Part shown: positions 17,075-26,019 of the stretch, piece by piece | Position numbering within the stretch: the stretch's first letter is position 1 | Layout of the letters: each line of letters opens with the position of its first letter | Source: Actinophytocola algeriensis | Lineage (GTDB): Bacteria > Actinomycetota > Actinomycetes > Mycobacteriales > Pseudonocardiaceae | NCBI RefSeq assembly: GCF_014203735.1 | Contig: NZ_JACHJQ010000002.1 | Location: forward strand, 1,239,224 to 1,303,223 | Direction: 5' to 3' | DNA: 64,000 nucleotides | The notes under the pieces: generated by a model | What the model was told of the DNA's origin: nothing | Seen by the model: the letters and a program-made list of their open reading frames with translations, nothing else | Database searches by the model: none | Translations under genes and position numbers: made by a program

Positions 17075-17266
17075 TCAACTCCGGGCAAACTCGGCACTCA
17101 CCGCGTTCGGACCGTCGTAGGTGCGGTCAGGCAACGCCTGGAGATGTTGCAGCACCTCATCGTCGGCGCCCTTGCTCCGCGCGTGTTCCACCAGCTCGTC
17201 CCGGTCGCACGGATAGTCCACTCCGCCGAGGAACTTCTGCATCTGGATCGGGTTGGGTGCGGACAT
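17075..17266 (-). CDS. DUF2795 domain protein
   Basis: This 63-aa protein almost entirely consists of the DUF2795 pattern: QKFLGGVDYPCDRDELVEHA, followed by KGADDEVLQHLQALPDRTYDG. The family is small, helical and common in actinobacteria, with no firmly established function; the pattern is reminiscent of small DNA-associated regulators. The ATG follows GGGGAGT at good distance. It is monocistronic and outside the SARP operons. Confidence 0.85.
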   Translation of the reverse strand: MSAPNPIQMQKFLGGVDYPCDRDELVEHARSKGADDEVLQHLQALPDRTYDGPNAVSAEFARS

Positions 17267-17405
17267 GTCCCACTCCCCTCGTGTCCTAAGAGGACAATCG
17301 GGTTCACTCGTACGCGGCAGGATTTGCCAGGTACCGCGGAGGTAAACCAGCCGGCCCGACTTTCCGCCGGTCCTGTTTCGTCGGCGCGTTCACGGGCGCC
17401 CGGGC

Positions 17406-18050
17406 GTGGTGACAGACATCGACATCGACATCGTCGTTCCCACCAGGAACCGGCAGGCCGAACTCGCGACAACCCTCGCCGGTCTCGCGTCGCAGAGCTA
17501 CCCCGGCTTCCGGGTGCTGGTCAGGACCAGTCCGACGGCGAGCCCTCGTACACGACGCCGTCAGCGCAGTCCATCGCGCGGGTGTTACGGGTCCAGGACC
17601 GGGCCGTCCGGTTCGTCCGGCATCTTCCCCTGCGCGGACTGGCTGAGCACCGCGCCTTCCTCCTCGGCGAGGCGAGTGCGCCCTACGTCCTGTTCCTCGA
17701 CGACGACGTGTGGCTCGAACCGAACGCGGTCGGCAGGCTGCGCGAAGCGATCGGCGAGCTCGAACACGGCTTCGTCGGTGCCGCGGTTCCACGGCTTGTC
17801 CTACGTCGATGAGGTATGACCGCACCAACTCACGCCGTACGAGGAGTGGCAGGGGCCGGTGGAGCCGGCGACGATGTCACCCGACAGTCCTGCCTGGCTG
17901 CGCTAATCACTGCACACCGCGGCCAACCCGTTCCACCTTCAGCGCAAATTACGCCTCCGACCGGGTGACTGGCGCGCCTACAAGATCACCTGGGTCGGCG
18001 GGTCTGTGCTGTCCGACCGCCGCATCTCCTGCTAGTAGGCCTGCGCCGTC
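17406..18050 (+). pseudogene. Glycosyltransferase family 2 relic
   Basis: The N-terminus reads IDIVVPTRNRQAELATTLAG (GT2 start). It then shifts frame near 17525 and continues as SYTTPSAQSIARVLRVQDR and APYVLFLDDDVWLEP, where DDD is the metal-binding motif. Beyond 17820, PYEEWQGPVEP, LHTAANPFHLQRKLRL and WRAYKITWVGG continue the same family in further frames interrupted by stops. At least three frame changes are needed to read it through, so it is a decayed gene. The C-terminal part is missing. Confidence 0.75.
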
Positions 18051-18143
18051 GATTGGTCCGGTTCGAGTGGTGGATCGACGCGCTGAAGGTCAACATGCGG
18101 TAGCAGTCGGCGGACTTCGTCGAAGATCGGGCGTTGTCGTCGC

Positions 18144-18401
18144 TCATCGCTGCCGCCGGCCGCTCGGCTGCCCCTGTCGGCTCGGCGGCGACACGGTGGA
18201 TGTCACGTCGACGATCCAGTCCAGTTGTACGAGGGACCTGGTGCCGTCCGGATGCATGACGGGCGCCCAGCGTGTCCGGTCCTGCGGGTCGACCAGATCG
18301 GCGCCCGCCATGGCCACAGCACGCTGGAATGGTGCGGCTTGCGGGCGCGTGGGGTCGTGGTAGGTGATGATCGCGCCGGGAAAGGGTGGGACAACGGCCA
18401 T
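18144..18401 (-). CDS. Small hypothetical protein
   Basis: This 85-aa frame has ITYHDPTRPQAAPFQRAVAM and MHPDGTRSLVQLDWIVDV. The composition looks protein-like, and the ATG is preceded by GAGG at about 8 nt. The last 15 residues become Arg/Gln/Ser-rich, which may mean the 3' end has been altered. I do not recognise a family. It sits in a region full of relics, so it may itself be a fragment. Confidence 0.4.
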   Translation of the reverse strand: MAVVPPFPGAIITYHDPTRPQAAPFQRAVAMAGADLVDPQDRTRWAPVMHPDGTRSLVQLDWIVDVTSTVSPPSRQGQPSGRRQR

Positions 18402-18613
18402 GATGCGACCTCGTCAGTCCAGGTACTCGTTACGAGTCCTTGTTCCCGGCAAGGCCGGACCTCAAACCGTCATCCGGCACCTCGGCCCCTGACCTTGAAC
18501 CGCGCGGACACCCGATCCATACCCGCCGGGTTCAGGTGCGCGGTGACGGGTACCTGAACCTTGTCAGGCCGCCGCATCGACGATGCCGGCCATGGACCGG
18601 AGAGGAGCAAGCC

Positions 18614-18844
18614 GTGAATCCTGTGGCCGATCTGAATGTCCTCTGCCGGCTCCGCGGCATCTACCGCGACATCGATCGCTGTCTGGACACACGCGATCCG
18701 AGGGGGTTCAGCCGGGCGAGCCTCGAACTTCGGGACGTTCTGTCTCGCCTGCGCGACCTCATCGACAACACCTCGGTCGCCGACATCACCTCGGTCAGTC
18801 CACCGATGCGGTCCGACCACTCCCAACCGCCTCAACGGTGGTGA
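18614..18844 (+). CDS. Small helical hypothetical protein
   Basis: This is a 76-aa frame from GTG 18614, with GAGGAGC 6-12 nt upstream. Its helical core is RDVLSRLRDLIDNTSVADIT. A related stretch (LRDLLTPLRDVIDTVSVSGI) appears in a degraded form at about 38060-38130, so this is a genuine repeated family rather than a random frame. The function is unknown. Confidence 0.45.
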   Translation: MNPVADLNVLCRLRGIYRDIDRCLDTRDPRGFSRASLELRDVLSRLRDLIDNTSVADITSVSPPMRSDHSQPPQRW

Positions 18845-18976
18845 TCGTCAACCAGGTCGGTCCTGGCACGCCGCTGCGTTGTACACGCTGGATTCCTCAA
18901 CGGCACGTCAGCCGAACCGCCTGGGTGTCACCCGACGCCGACCGGGTATTCCGGGTGGAAGAAGAGAGGCGAGCCG

Positions 18977-19768
18977 ATGTCACGTGTCCGGGATCTGCCG
19001 CAGTGGATCGAGGCACACGAACAGATGCTCGGCATGGTGCCGCGACTGTTGCGTGACTTCGCCTGGTGTCAGGTGAAGGCGCGGCAGGGTGCCGGGCTGG
19101 GAGTGCTGCTCGTGCCGGGGTTCGGCTGCGGGGACCGCACCCTCACGCTGACCCGCGGTTGGCTGCAGGCGCGCGGCTACCGGCCGGCCGACGCGCGGAT
19201 CCGGTTGAACGTCGGGTGCACCACCACACTCGTGGACCGCGTCGAACGACGGCTGGAAAGGCACGCCGAGGTCACGGGACGGCGGGTGGTCCTGTTGGGA
19301 CAGAGCCGCGGCGGCTGGCTCGCCCGGTTGGTCGCGGTCCGCCGGCCGGACCTCGTGCGCGGGCTGGTGACGGCCGGCAGCCCGGTGCTCGACCCGCTCG
19401 GCGCCAACCCGAACGTGGTGCGGATCGCCCGCGCCCTCACTCGACTGTCCACTGCGGGCGTGCCGGGCCTGCTCGACGCGGACTGCTTAACCGGCTCCTG
19501 CTACCGCACCCACTCCACCGCGCTGACAGCACCTTTGCCGGCCGGTGTGCCTGCGCTGGCGGTGTACTCCCGTCTGGACAGAATCGCACCGTGGCGGCTG
19601 TGCCAGGACCCGTCCGCCGAATGCGTGGAGATCCGCAGCAGCCACACGGCCATGACGCTGCACCCAGACTTCTACCGCGCGCTGGAACCCCGCCTCGCCG
19701 AGTGGGCCACCACCGACGGAACACCGAGAAAGGCGCGCTCGGGAAGTTCGGCTACCGCGAGGCGGTGA
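18977..19768 (+). CDS. Alpha/beta hydrolase (esterase/lipase-like)
   Basis: This 263-aa protein has an oxyanion-hole region VLLVPGFGCGDRTL (about residue 42) and the nucleophile elbow VVLLGQSRGGWLARLVA (GxSxG, Ser at about residue 111). It also has AVYSRLDRIAPWRLC as the acid region and IRSSHTAM as the likely catalytic His. There is no signal peptide, so it is cytoplasmic. The start has GAAGAGAGGCGAGCCG upstream. It contains a TTA leucine codon at 19487-19489, rare in this DNA, so expression may depend on the bldA-type tRNA. The amidohydrolase follows 48 nt downstream on the same strand. Substrate unknown. Confidence 0.85.
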   Translation: MSRVRDLPQWIEAHEQMLGMVPRLLRDFAWCQVKARQGAGLGVLLVPGFGCGDRTLTLTRGWLQARGYRPADARIRLNVGCTTTLVDRVERRLERHAEVTGRRVVLLGQSRGGWLARLVAVRRPDLVRGLVTAGSPVLDPLGANPNVVRIARALTRLSTAGVPGLLDADCLTGSCYRTHSTALTAPLPAGVPALAVYSRLDRIAPWRLCQDPSAECVEIRSSHTAMTLHPDFYRALEPRLAEWATTDGTPRKARSGSSATARR

Positions 19769-19816
19769 CCGGTTGGGCGACGCCGACGCGGCGGTCCAGT
19801 ATCTGGAGGTGGTCAC

Positions 19817-20944
19817 ATGTCAGCGACCGACGGCATCGCGCTGGTCGACCAGCACTGCCACGGGGTGTTGACCCGCGACGTGGATTCCGAGGAGTTCGGC
19901 ACCGGACTGGCGGAAGCACAGTCCGCAGGCAACCGGGACCGCTTCCAGTCGCTGCTGGGGCTGGCGGTGCGACGCTGGTGCGCCCCCGTGCTGGACCTGC
20001 CACCACACTCCCCACCGGAGGATTACCTGGCACGCCGCTCGGCGCTTGGCTGGCGGGAAGTAACCGAGCGGCTGCTGGCCGCGGCGGGGGTCGAGCACTG
20101 GCTGCTCGACACCGGCTACGCCGTGGACACGTCACCGGCGGAGTTGGCCGAGCTGGGTGGCGGCACCGGCCACGAGGTGCTCCGCGTGGAACAGGTCGCG
20201 GAACGGCTCGCGGCCCGAGCGGACTCACCGGCCGCACTGCTCGACCGGTTCCGCGCCGAACTGCACGAGCGGGCACAGGACGCGGTCGCACTGAAATCTG
20301 TCCTCGCCTACCGGTCCGGGCTCGACCTACCCGGCGACCAACCCACCGACGACCAGGCGCGGCACGCCGCAGGCGACTGGCTACGGGCGGGCGGCGAGCA
20401 GCTGACCGACCCGGTGCTGCACGCCTGGGTGGTGCACGAGGCCGCCCGCGTCAGCGCCGAGCAGCGGCTGCCGCTGCAGTTCCACACCGGCTTCGGCGAC
20501 GCCGACCTGCATCTGCACCAGGTGGACCCACTGCGGCTCACCCATTTCCTCCGATCCACTCAGGACACCGGAGCCACCGTGGTGCTGCTGCACTGCTGGC
20601 CGTACCACCGCCACGCCGCCTACCTGGCCCACGTGTACGACCACGTGTACGTGGACACCGGGTTGATGATCCCGTTCGTCGGCACCAGAGCGGGCGGCGT
20701 CCTGGCCGAGACACTCGAGGTCGCCCCGTTCGAGTCGCTGCTGTACTCGTCGGACGGCAACGTCCTGCCCGAACTGCACCACCTCGCGGCCGCGCTGTGG
20801 CGCCACCACCTCGGCCGCCTCCTCGACACCTGGCTCGCCGACGACGTGCTCGACACGAACACCGCCGAACGACTCGCACACGCCGCCGGTGCGGGCAACG
20901 CCACCCGCCTACACCCCCGACTCGCCTCTCGAACGAAACACTGA
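19817..20944 (+). CDS. Amidohydrolase-family protein (Amidohydro_2-like)
   Basis: This 375-aa protein begins with a metal-binding-like VDQHCHGVL. Further blocks are LPLQFHTGFGDADLHLHQVDP, VVLLHCWPYHRHAAYLAHVY, VYVDTGLMIPF and LLYSSDGNVLPELHHL. These follow the HxH...H...D spacing of TIM-barrel amidohydrolases related to the uronate isomerase/Amidohydro_2 group. Some relatives are fused to or partnered with glutamine synthetase-like ligases in actinobacteria, but no such gene is present here. The RBS GGAGGTGG precedes the ATG. It is probably co-transcribed with the hydrolase upstream. Confidence 0.85.
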   Translation: MSATDGIALVDQHCHGVLTRDVDSEEFGTGLAEAQSAGNRDRFQSLLGLAVRRWCAPVLDLPPHSPPEDYLARRSALGWREVTERLLAAAGVEHWLLDTGYAVDTSPAELAELGGGTGHEVLRVEQVAERLAARADSPAALLDRFRAELHERAQDAVALKSVLAYRSGLDLPGDQPTDDQARHAAGDWLRAGGEQLTDPVLHAWVVHEAARVSAEQRLPLQFHTGFGDADLHLHQVDPLRLTHFLRSTQDTGATVVLLHCWPYHRHAAYLAHVYDHVYVDTGLMIPFVGTRAGGVLAETLEVAPFESLLYSSDGNVLPELHHLAAALWRHHLGRLLDTWLADDVLDTNTAERLAHAAGAGNATRLHPRLASRTKH

Positions 20945-20996
20945 CCGCGAAACACTCGCCCGCACCACCCTCCGCGGCTGAGACCGGCGGTGTGAA

Positions 20997-22661
20997 CTAC
21001 CGATCCCGGCCGGACGGTTCAACCCCTCCCTGCTCGGTGGTGAGGAGGTTCCGCTCCGCGACGGCGGACAAGGAGAGGGTCTTGTAGCCCATGTCGTCGA
21101 AGAGCACGGTCAGCCGGTCCTCTGCGGCCGACATCACCGTGCCGCGACCCCACTCCGTATGGCGGACCACGGTGTCGACTGGAAACATGCCGGAACCCGA
21201 GGTCTCCTGCTCGCTCGTGCCGGTGTCGCAGCTGTCGCAGTTGCGGCACGGGCCGGGCAGCTGGTGACCGAAGTAGCCGAGCAGGTACTGCCTGCGACAG
21301 CCGGCCGTCTCGGCGTAGCCCCGCATCATCTCGATGCGGGAGCGGATGAGCCGCTGGTGTGCCTCGGCGACCTCGACCGCGTCGTCCACCGCCTGTTCCG
21401 GTGAGCGACCGGCATCGATGTACTCCAGCCCGCCCATCCCGGTCGTGGCGACCACGCCGGCCTGCTCGAGCAGGTTCACCGCTCTCGTGCGCTGGCCCAC
21501 CGAGGTGTCCACCTCGTCGTCGAGCTGTGCCGGGCGAACCGGCTCCTCGTGCCCGTCCAGGGCGCGCGCGACCTCGGCCAGGGGCTTCTCGGACACCTTC
21601 CCGGAGGTCAGGAACTTCTGCAGGCTCAGGTCTTCCGGCCGGTAGAACAGCGTGACCGTGGCCGGTTCGCCGTCTCGGCCGGCCCGCCCGATCTGCTGGT
21701 AGTAGGAGTCCAGCGACTCCGGAGCCGAGGCGTGCACGACGAACCGCACATCGGGTTTGTCGATGCCCATGCCGAACGCGGAGGTCGCCGCCACGACGTC
21801 CAGTTCGTCGGCCATGAACTCCTGGTGCACCCGCTCGCGGTCGGCGGCCTTCATCCCGGCGTGGTACGCGGCGACCCGCACTCCGAGCCGCGTGAGTTCG
21901 TCCGCGTAGAACTCCGTGTCCTTCCGGGTCGCGACGTAAAGGAGGCCGCGGCGAGTGGCAAGGTCGCGGACGCGGTCGACGACCGTGCCGCGCTTGTCCT
22001 GGTCGTCGGTGAACCGCTCGACCGCGAGACGCAGGTTCGGGCGGTCGAAACCACCTGTCACCTCCCGATGGTCACGCAGACCCAGCCGCGCCACGATGTC
22101 CCGGCGCACGGGAAGCGCCGCGGTGGCGGTCAACGCGATCACCCTCGGGTGCCCGAGCCGTTCGATCACGGGGGCGAGGCGCAGGTAGTCGGGTCGGAAG
22201 TCGTGTCCCCACGAGGAAACGCAGTGCGCCTCGTCCACTACGAACAACGAGACTCCGACTCGGCTCAGCTCGTCGAGCACCTCGTCCTTGGCCAGCTGTT
22301 CCGGGGAGAGGAAGACGAACTCGGCGTCGCCTCGACGCACGGCTTCCCAGGTCCGCGCACGCTCACCGCGACTCTGGCTCGAGTTCAGCGCGAAGGCGCC
22401 GGGCATCCCGCTGCCGTCGAGGCCGTCGATCTGGTCGTGCTGCAAGGCGATCAGCGGGGACACCACCACCGTCGGGCCCGCCAGCAGCAACGCGGGCACC
22501 TGGTAGATCGCCGACTTCCCGGCCCCGGTCGGCAGCACTGCCAGCACGTCGCGCCCGGCCATCACCTGTTCCATGGCCTGGAGTTGGTAGTCGTGCAGCT
22601 GCGACCAACCGAAGTTCTCCTCGGCGACCCGCCGCAGTTCCCTGACCTGTTCACGTGTCAC
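20997..22661 (-). CDS. recQ: RecQ-family ATP-dependent DNA helicase
   Basis: This 554-aa helicase has motif I VLPTGAGKSAIYQVPAL, motif II VVDEAHCVSSWGHDFRPDY, motif III ALTATAA, and motif VI YYQQIGRAGRDGE. The RecQ C-terminal zinc-binding part is GYAETAGCRRQYLLGYFG with CRNCDSCD. It unwinds DNA 3' to 5' in recombination repair. A longer open frame extends to 23825, but it covers a P450 relic on the other strand. The family-like N-terminus VTREQVRELRRVAEENFGW begins at GTG 22661, which I take as the start although no strong RBS is visible. The C-terminal tail (TVVRHTEWGRGTVM, VLFDDMGYKTLSL) is a small extra domain common in actinobacterial RecQ-like proteins. Confidence 0.92.
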   Translation of the reverse strand: MTREQVRELRRVAEENFGWSQLHDYQLQAMEQVMAGRDVLAVLPTGAGKSAIYQVPALLLAGPTVVVSPLIALQHDQIDGLDGSGMPGAFALNSSQSRGERARTWEAVRRGDAEFVFLSPEQLAKDEVLDELSRVGVSLFVVDEAHCVSSWGHDFRPDYLRLAPVIERLGHPRVIALTATAALPVRRDIVARLGLRDHREVTGGFDRPNLRLAVERFTDDQDKRGTVVDRVRDLATRRGLLYVATRKDTEFYADELTRLGVRVAAYHAGMKAADRERVHQEFMADELDVVAATSAFGMGIDKPDVRFVVHASAPESLDSYYQQIGRAGRDGEPATVTLFYRPEDLSLQKFLTSGKVSEKPLAEVARALDGHEEPVRPAQLDDEVDTSVGQRTRAVNLLEQAGVVATTGMGGLEYIDAGRSPEQAVDDAVEVAEAHQRLIRSRIEMMRGYAETAGCRRQYLLGYFGHQLPGPCRNCDSCDTGTSEQETSGSGMFPVDTVVRHTEWGRGTVMSAAEDRLTVLFDDMGYKTLSLSAVAERNLLTTEQGGVEPSGRDR

Positions 22662-22807
22662 CCGGTGGCAGGTACCCCGGCGGGTCGCCAGGAAACCACG
22701 GAGCCCTGGGCTCCCCCGGACGTCGGCCGGTCGCCCGTCGCGACACCACCACGGTTGTGCGACCCGATGAGGGGTAGCCCACTGACAAGCAGACCGACCC
22801 CGAGGAG

Positions 22808-22984
22808 ATGACGATGATGACGGCACGGGAACCGCGGGCGTCGACCCACCGTGTCGTCTCCGGGTCCGACACGCCCGTCGAGGACCGCGAGACGAGCTTT
22901 GCCGTGTGGGCGCACACCACGATGCTGGATGAGGACACCCAGGACGACCAGCCGGAGCCCACGGTGCTCCGCGGCATCGACTGA
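22808..22984 (+). CDS. Small acidic hypothetical protein (58 aa)
   Basis: MTMMTAREPRAS opens a polar frame ending in DEDTQDDQPEPTVLRGID, with GAGGAG immediately before the ATG. It is divergent from recQ and lies upstream of a P450 relic. No family is recognised. The good start region argues for translation; the lack of any conserved pattern argues for caution. Confidence 0.35.
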   Translation: MTMMTAREPRASTHRVVSGSDTPVEDRETSFAVWAHTTMLDEDTQDDQPEPTVLRGID

Positions 22985-23029
22985 GGACTGTGACCGGCCA
23001 GGAACGTCCGCACACCGTGTGGGACGTCG

Positions 23030-23937
23030 TGGTCTGAACCGCCGATCTTCTTCCTGGTTTGACGGCGTACCGGACGGGCACACGTCCGCATGCGACGTCG
23101 AGGCGAGCCGCGTCCTCGCACGAGCCGTGTGCCGATGGGCCGGCATCCCTCCTGCCGACACGGCGGTGCCCGAGGTCGCGGCGGACCTGGTGGCCATGGT
23201 CGACGGTTTCGCCACACCCGGCCCCCGGCACTGGCGGGCCCGCGCGGCCCGTGGCCGCCGCGAGGCGTGGCTGGCGCGGCTCGTGACCGCCGTCCGCGAG
23301 AACAGCCTGAGTGTCCCGACCGGTTCCGCCCTGGACGTTGTCGCGCACCACCGGGAACCCGACGGCGAACCGCTCTCGCCCAGGCTGGCAGCGGTCGAGC
23401 TGCTCAACGTCATCCGACCGACCGCCGCGGTGTGCTGGTTCGTCGCCTACGCCGGACACGCCCTCCACGCGTGGCCAAGGCACCGGCAACGCCTCCGTGA
23501 CGGCGACACCCACTTCGCCGAGGCGTTCGCACACGAGGTGCGCCGGTTCTACCCGTTCGCGCCCTTCATCGGTGGGCGCGCCATGCGAAGACTGACCTGG
23601 CGCGGCGAGCCCATCCCGCGGTTCTCGCTGGTCCTGCCCGACCTGTGGGGGGCAGAACCACGACGTGGAGCTGTGGGACAACCCGTACGAGTTCCGCCCG
23701 GAGCGGTTCCTCGGCCGGCAGGTCGACCCGTTCGAGCTGGTACCGCAGGGTGCCGGCGACCCGCACACCAACCACCGCTGCCCCGGCGAGCCGTCGACCG
23801 TCGCGATCCTGCGCACCCTCGCCATCCGCCTCTCTCGCCTGGACTATCGCGTGCCCGACCAGGACCTGACCATCTCCCTGCGTCGCGTGCCGGCACGCGT
23901 CCGCAGCGGCTTCGTCCTTGTCCCGAACCATTCATGA
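23030..23937 (+). pseudogene. CYP152-type cytochrome P450 (peroxygenase) relic, copy 1
   Basis: The sequence ASRVLARAVCRWAGIP, AAVELLNVIRPTAAVCWFVA and AFAHEVRRFYPFAPFIGGRA runs in one frame. After a G-run at about 23645 it continues one frame off as ELWDNPYEFRPERFLGR and the heme-ligand loop QGAGDPHTNHRCPGE, ending PDQDLTISLRRVPARV. This order is that of CYP152 fatty-acid peroxygenases. The frameshift looks like one extra G in the run of six (tgggggg instead of tggggg). The first hundred or so residues of a normal family member are missing, so the gene is dead in two ways. A related relic lies at 39000-39330. Confidence 0.8.
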
Positions 23938-24033
23938 CGACGAGGCGTTTCCCGGACATGCGCTGCCGCCGACGGGGAAGAGGACATCCATGACCGCATT
24001 CGTCCGATCTGCCCGGGTGAGGTTCGGCTCGCG

Positions 24034-24309
24034 ATGTCACGGACATCCCAAAACGAGTTGTCGCAGTCGAACCAGCGACTCGATGACAAAGGTGGTGTGA
24101 CGATGCCGGTGCGATCGCATAGCGTGCCAAGCGACGAACCGAGTCCGGTCAACGCCAGCCGGGGGCTCGACCACGTCCCGACCAAGGGCATCCGCCAACT
24201 GGTCCGCGACCTGTTGACTGACCACGCCGGTATCGTCGACGACGCGGTTCTGGTAACCGACGAACCGGTCACCAACGCGCACCGCCACTGCCTGGCTCCC
24301 AGCGTCTGA
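24034..24309 (+). pseudogene. Truncated anti-sigma-factor-type ATPase (HATPase_c)
   Basis: GIRQLVRDLLTDHAGIVDDAVLVTDEPVTNAHRHC corresponds to the helix and N-box of RsbW-like serine kinases (usual pattern LVTSELVTNAVRH). It then stops, so the ATP-lid half is absent, and the N-box is altered (DEPVTNAHRHC). A STAS gene follows, as in intact regulatory pairs. Confidence 0.6.
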
Positions 24310-24417
24310 CGGCTCACTTTGATCAACCACGGCAGACGCTTGTGGTCGATCCACTGTCGTGAACGTTCCGAACGGCACCGGTCCAAGACAATCGGCGACC
24401 GAGTACGGTTCAGTACC

Positions 24418-24803
24418 GTGAGCGAGCACCCCGAGACCGGTCCAGTCCCTGTTGGGCTGGACATCGTGTACCACGAGGTGGACAGCATGCTGGTCATCGC
24501 GGTCACGGGTGAGGTCGACCTGCAGACCGCGCCCGCGCTGCACAAGGCAGTCACCGCCGGGATCGAGCGGACACGTGGCGAGCCCTGTGTCCTGGACCTG
24601 ACCACGGTCACGTTTCTCGGCTCCGCCGGTCTCACTACCCTGGTGGAGGCGACCAGCTTCGGTGAGGCGCGACGGGAACCACTGCGCATCGTGGTGGACT
24701 CCACCGTCCCGTGATCCGGCCCATCCAGGTCACCGGCCTGGACAACGTGTTGCGGCTGTACCACTCCGTGGACGAAGCGGTAGGAGCCGGGGAGCAACGA
24801 TAA
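24418..24803 (+). pseudogene. STAS-domain anti-sigma antagonist with a C-terminal frameshift
   Basis: The frame from GTG 24418 encodes a STAS domain: MLVIAVTGEVDLQTAPALHK and CVLDLTTVTFLGSAGLTTLV, with a Ser in the position phosphorylated in RsbV-type proteins. It stops after VVDSTVP at 24714. A shifted frame immediately continues with VIRPIQVTGLDNVLRLYHSV and ends DEAVGAGEQR at 24803, which is the normal C-terminus of the family. A one-base deletion near 24710 would explain this. The truncated 98-aa form may retain part of the domain. Confidence 0.7.
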
Positions 24804-25152
24804 TCAGGCGGCGGTCATGCCGGGACACCCACCGGATGTGTCCAACCCACATTGCGCAAGATCGTGCCCACCACTCAGAGCGCTCGGCTCCGGGTGCTGG
24901 GCGGATGCGGCTGGCCGGTCTGGTAGACCGGGCACAGGTTGTGGAACCGCGTAGCGGTAGGGAACGGCGGGTGGCGGTGCTGGCGGCCGCCCCCATTTCA
25001 ACCATCTGACCAGGCCGAACCACCGAAAGGCGACTGGTGGCCCTGAGCAACGACACCATCTGTGTCGCTCCGTTGCGGGGGTGGATTGACGGTGAGCGCG
25101 TCGGCTTGAGCGCCTACCGCTGTACGCGCGCGAAGTGGAGGAACGTAATCCG
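24804..25152. other. Intergenic segment, no supported gene
   Basis: This segment lies between the STAS relic and the stop of the GAF-ANTAR gene. The reading frames here are low-complexity shadows without an RBS or recognisable motif. No clear hairpin was seen. Confidence 0.5.
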
Positions 25153-25980
25153 TCAGCTGCTACACCGGCTCTCCGTGGAGCCCGGCTCGGTGAGGATCTG
25201 CCACAGCTTCGCGGCGTCCACGCCCCTGGCGGTGTCTGGTTTGTTGGAAGGCAGGCCGGTGGGTTGCTCGGCGGGTGCGTTGCCCAGGTATTCGACCAGG
25301 ACCATGGCCAGATCGCGGAGCTTGACGTTGAGGTGCTGGCTGGCGATGGAGAGCCTGCGCCAGGCGGCGTCCGCGTCGCAGCGGACGGCGTCCATGATCG
25401 CACCCTTGGCCTGTTCGATGACACCCCGCGACCGCAGCATCGCGAGCACCTGTGGGGATCCATCAGTCGTGGAGGCATATACCACGGCCAGGGTGGCGGC
25501 GGCGAGGGCCTCGTAGCGACGCAGGCTCGACAGCACAGTCTCGTCAGCTGGGCCGGTGACGCAGCAGGACAGGACGAGCACGCCGGCGCCGTCCCAACCG
25601 GCGGCGAGGGCGGCCACGCCGCGGATCCGGCTCCAGGTGTCGTACAGGTGGGGCGTCCGTTCCTTCATCGCTTGCCGGGTGAGAGCGGGCCAGCGTGAGT
25701 CGGCCCAGACATCGTCCGTCGTCACCGGCAAGTCGGAGGCCACCGCATCGAGAACGGGACCACCGAGCTGCTCGATCTGCGCGTCCACCAGCTCGCCGAC
25801 AGCACCCACGTTGGCGAGTCGCACCAGGCCGTATCCCTCTCCGGCCGCGCGATGCCCAACGGTGATCGTCGCTCCGACAGGCTCCTGCGGCGCGAGGTCG
25901 TCGAACAGTCGACCGAGCACATCCTCGAGAAGGATGACCAAAGGTTTCCAGTCAGGCGAGATCATCCCGTGATCGACCAT
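25153..25980 (-). CDS. GAF-ANTAR domain regulator (RNA-binding antiterminator type)
   Basis: This 275-aa protein has an N-terminal GAF-like sensor domain (PLVILLEDVLGRLFDDLAPQ, DDVWADSRWPALTRQAMK, GAGVLVLSCCVTGPAD). Its C-terminal ANTAR helices read LRSRGVIEQAKGAIMDAVRC and AAWRRLSIASQHLNVKLRDL. ANTAR domains bind paired hairpins in leader RNAs to prevent transcription termination, and in actinobacteria they often occur with GAF domains. The longer frame begins at 26019, but ATG 25980 (MVDHGMISPDW) with GGAG upstream looks better. It stands alone; its target RNA is not evident in the window. Confidence 0.88.
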   Translation of the reverse strand: MVDHGMISPDWKPLVILLEDVLGRLFDDLAPQEPVGATITVGHRAAGEGYGLVRLANVGAVGELVDAQIEQLGGPVLDAVASDLPVTTDDVWADSRWPALTRQAMKERTPHLYDTWSRIRGVAALAAGWDGAGVLVLSCCVTGPADETVLSSLRRYEALAAATLAVVYASTTDGSPQVLAMLRSRGVIEQAKGAIMDAVRCDADAAWRRLSIASQHLNVKLRDLAMVLVEYLGNAPAEQPTGLPSNKPDTARGVDAAKLWQILTEPGSTESRCSS

Positions 25981-26019
25981 CACGACTCCGACAGTAGATC
26001 GGCCACCTCGTCTTGTCAC

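Noticed and set aside
19066-21087. A 673-aa plus-strand frame overlapping the hydrolase and amidohydrolase genes
   Set aside because: It is in another frame of the same strand, with Arg/Pro/Ala-rich composition, whereas the two real genes have catalytic motifs and RBSs.
22808-22984. The 58-aa frame as a RiPP precursor for the adjacent P450
   Set aside because: The P450 is a CYP152-like relic with two defects, not a peptide-crosslinking enzyme. The small frame has no core-peptide pattern.
22661-23825. Extension of the RecQ frame to a 942-aa protein
   Set aside because: The extra N-terminal part is low-complexity and antisense to the P450 relic. The family start is at about 22661.
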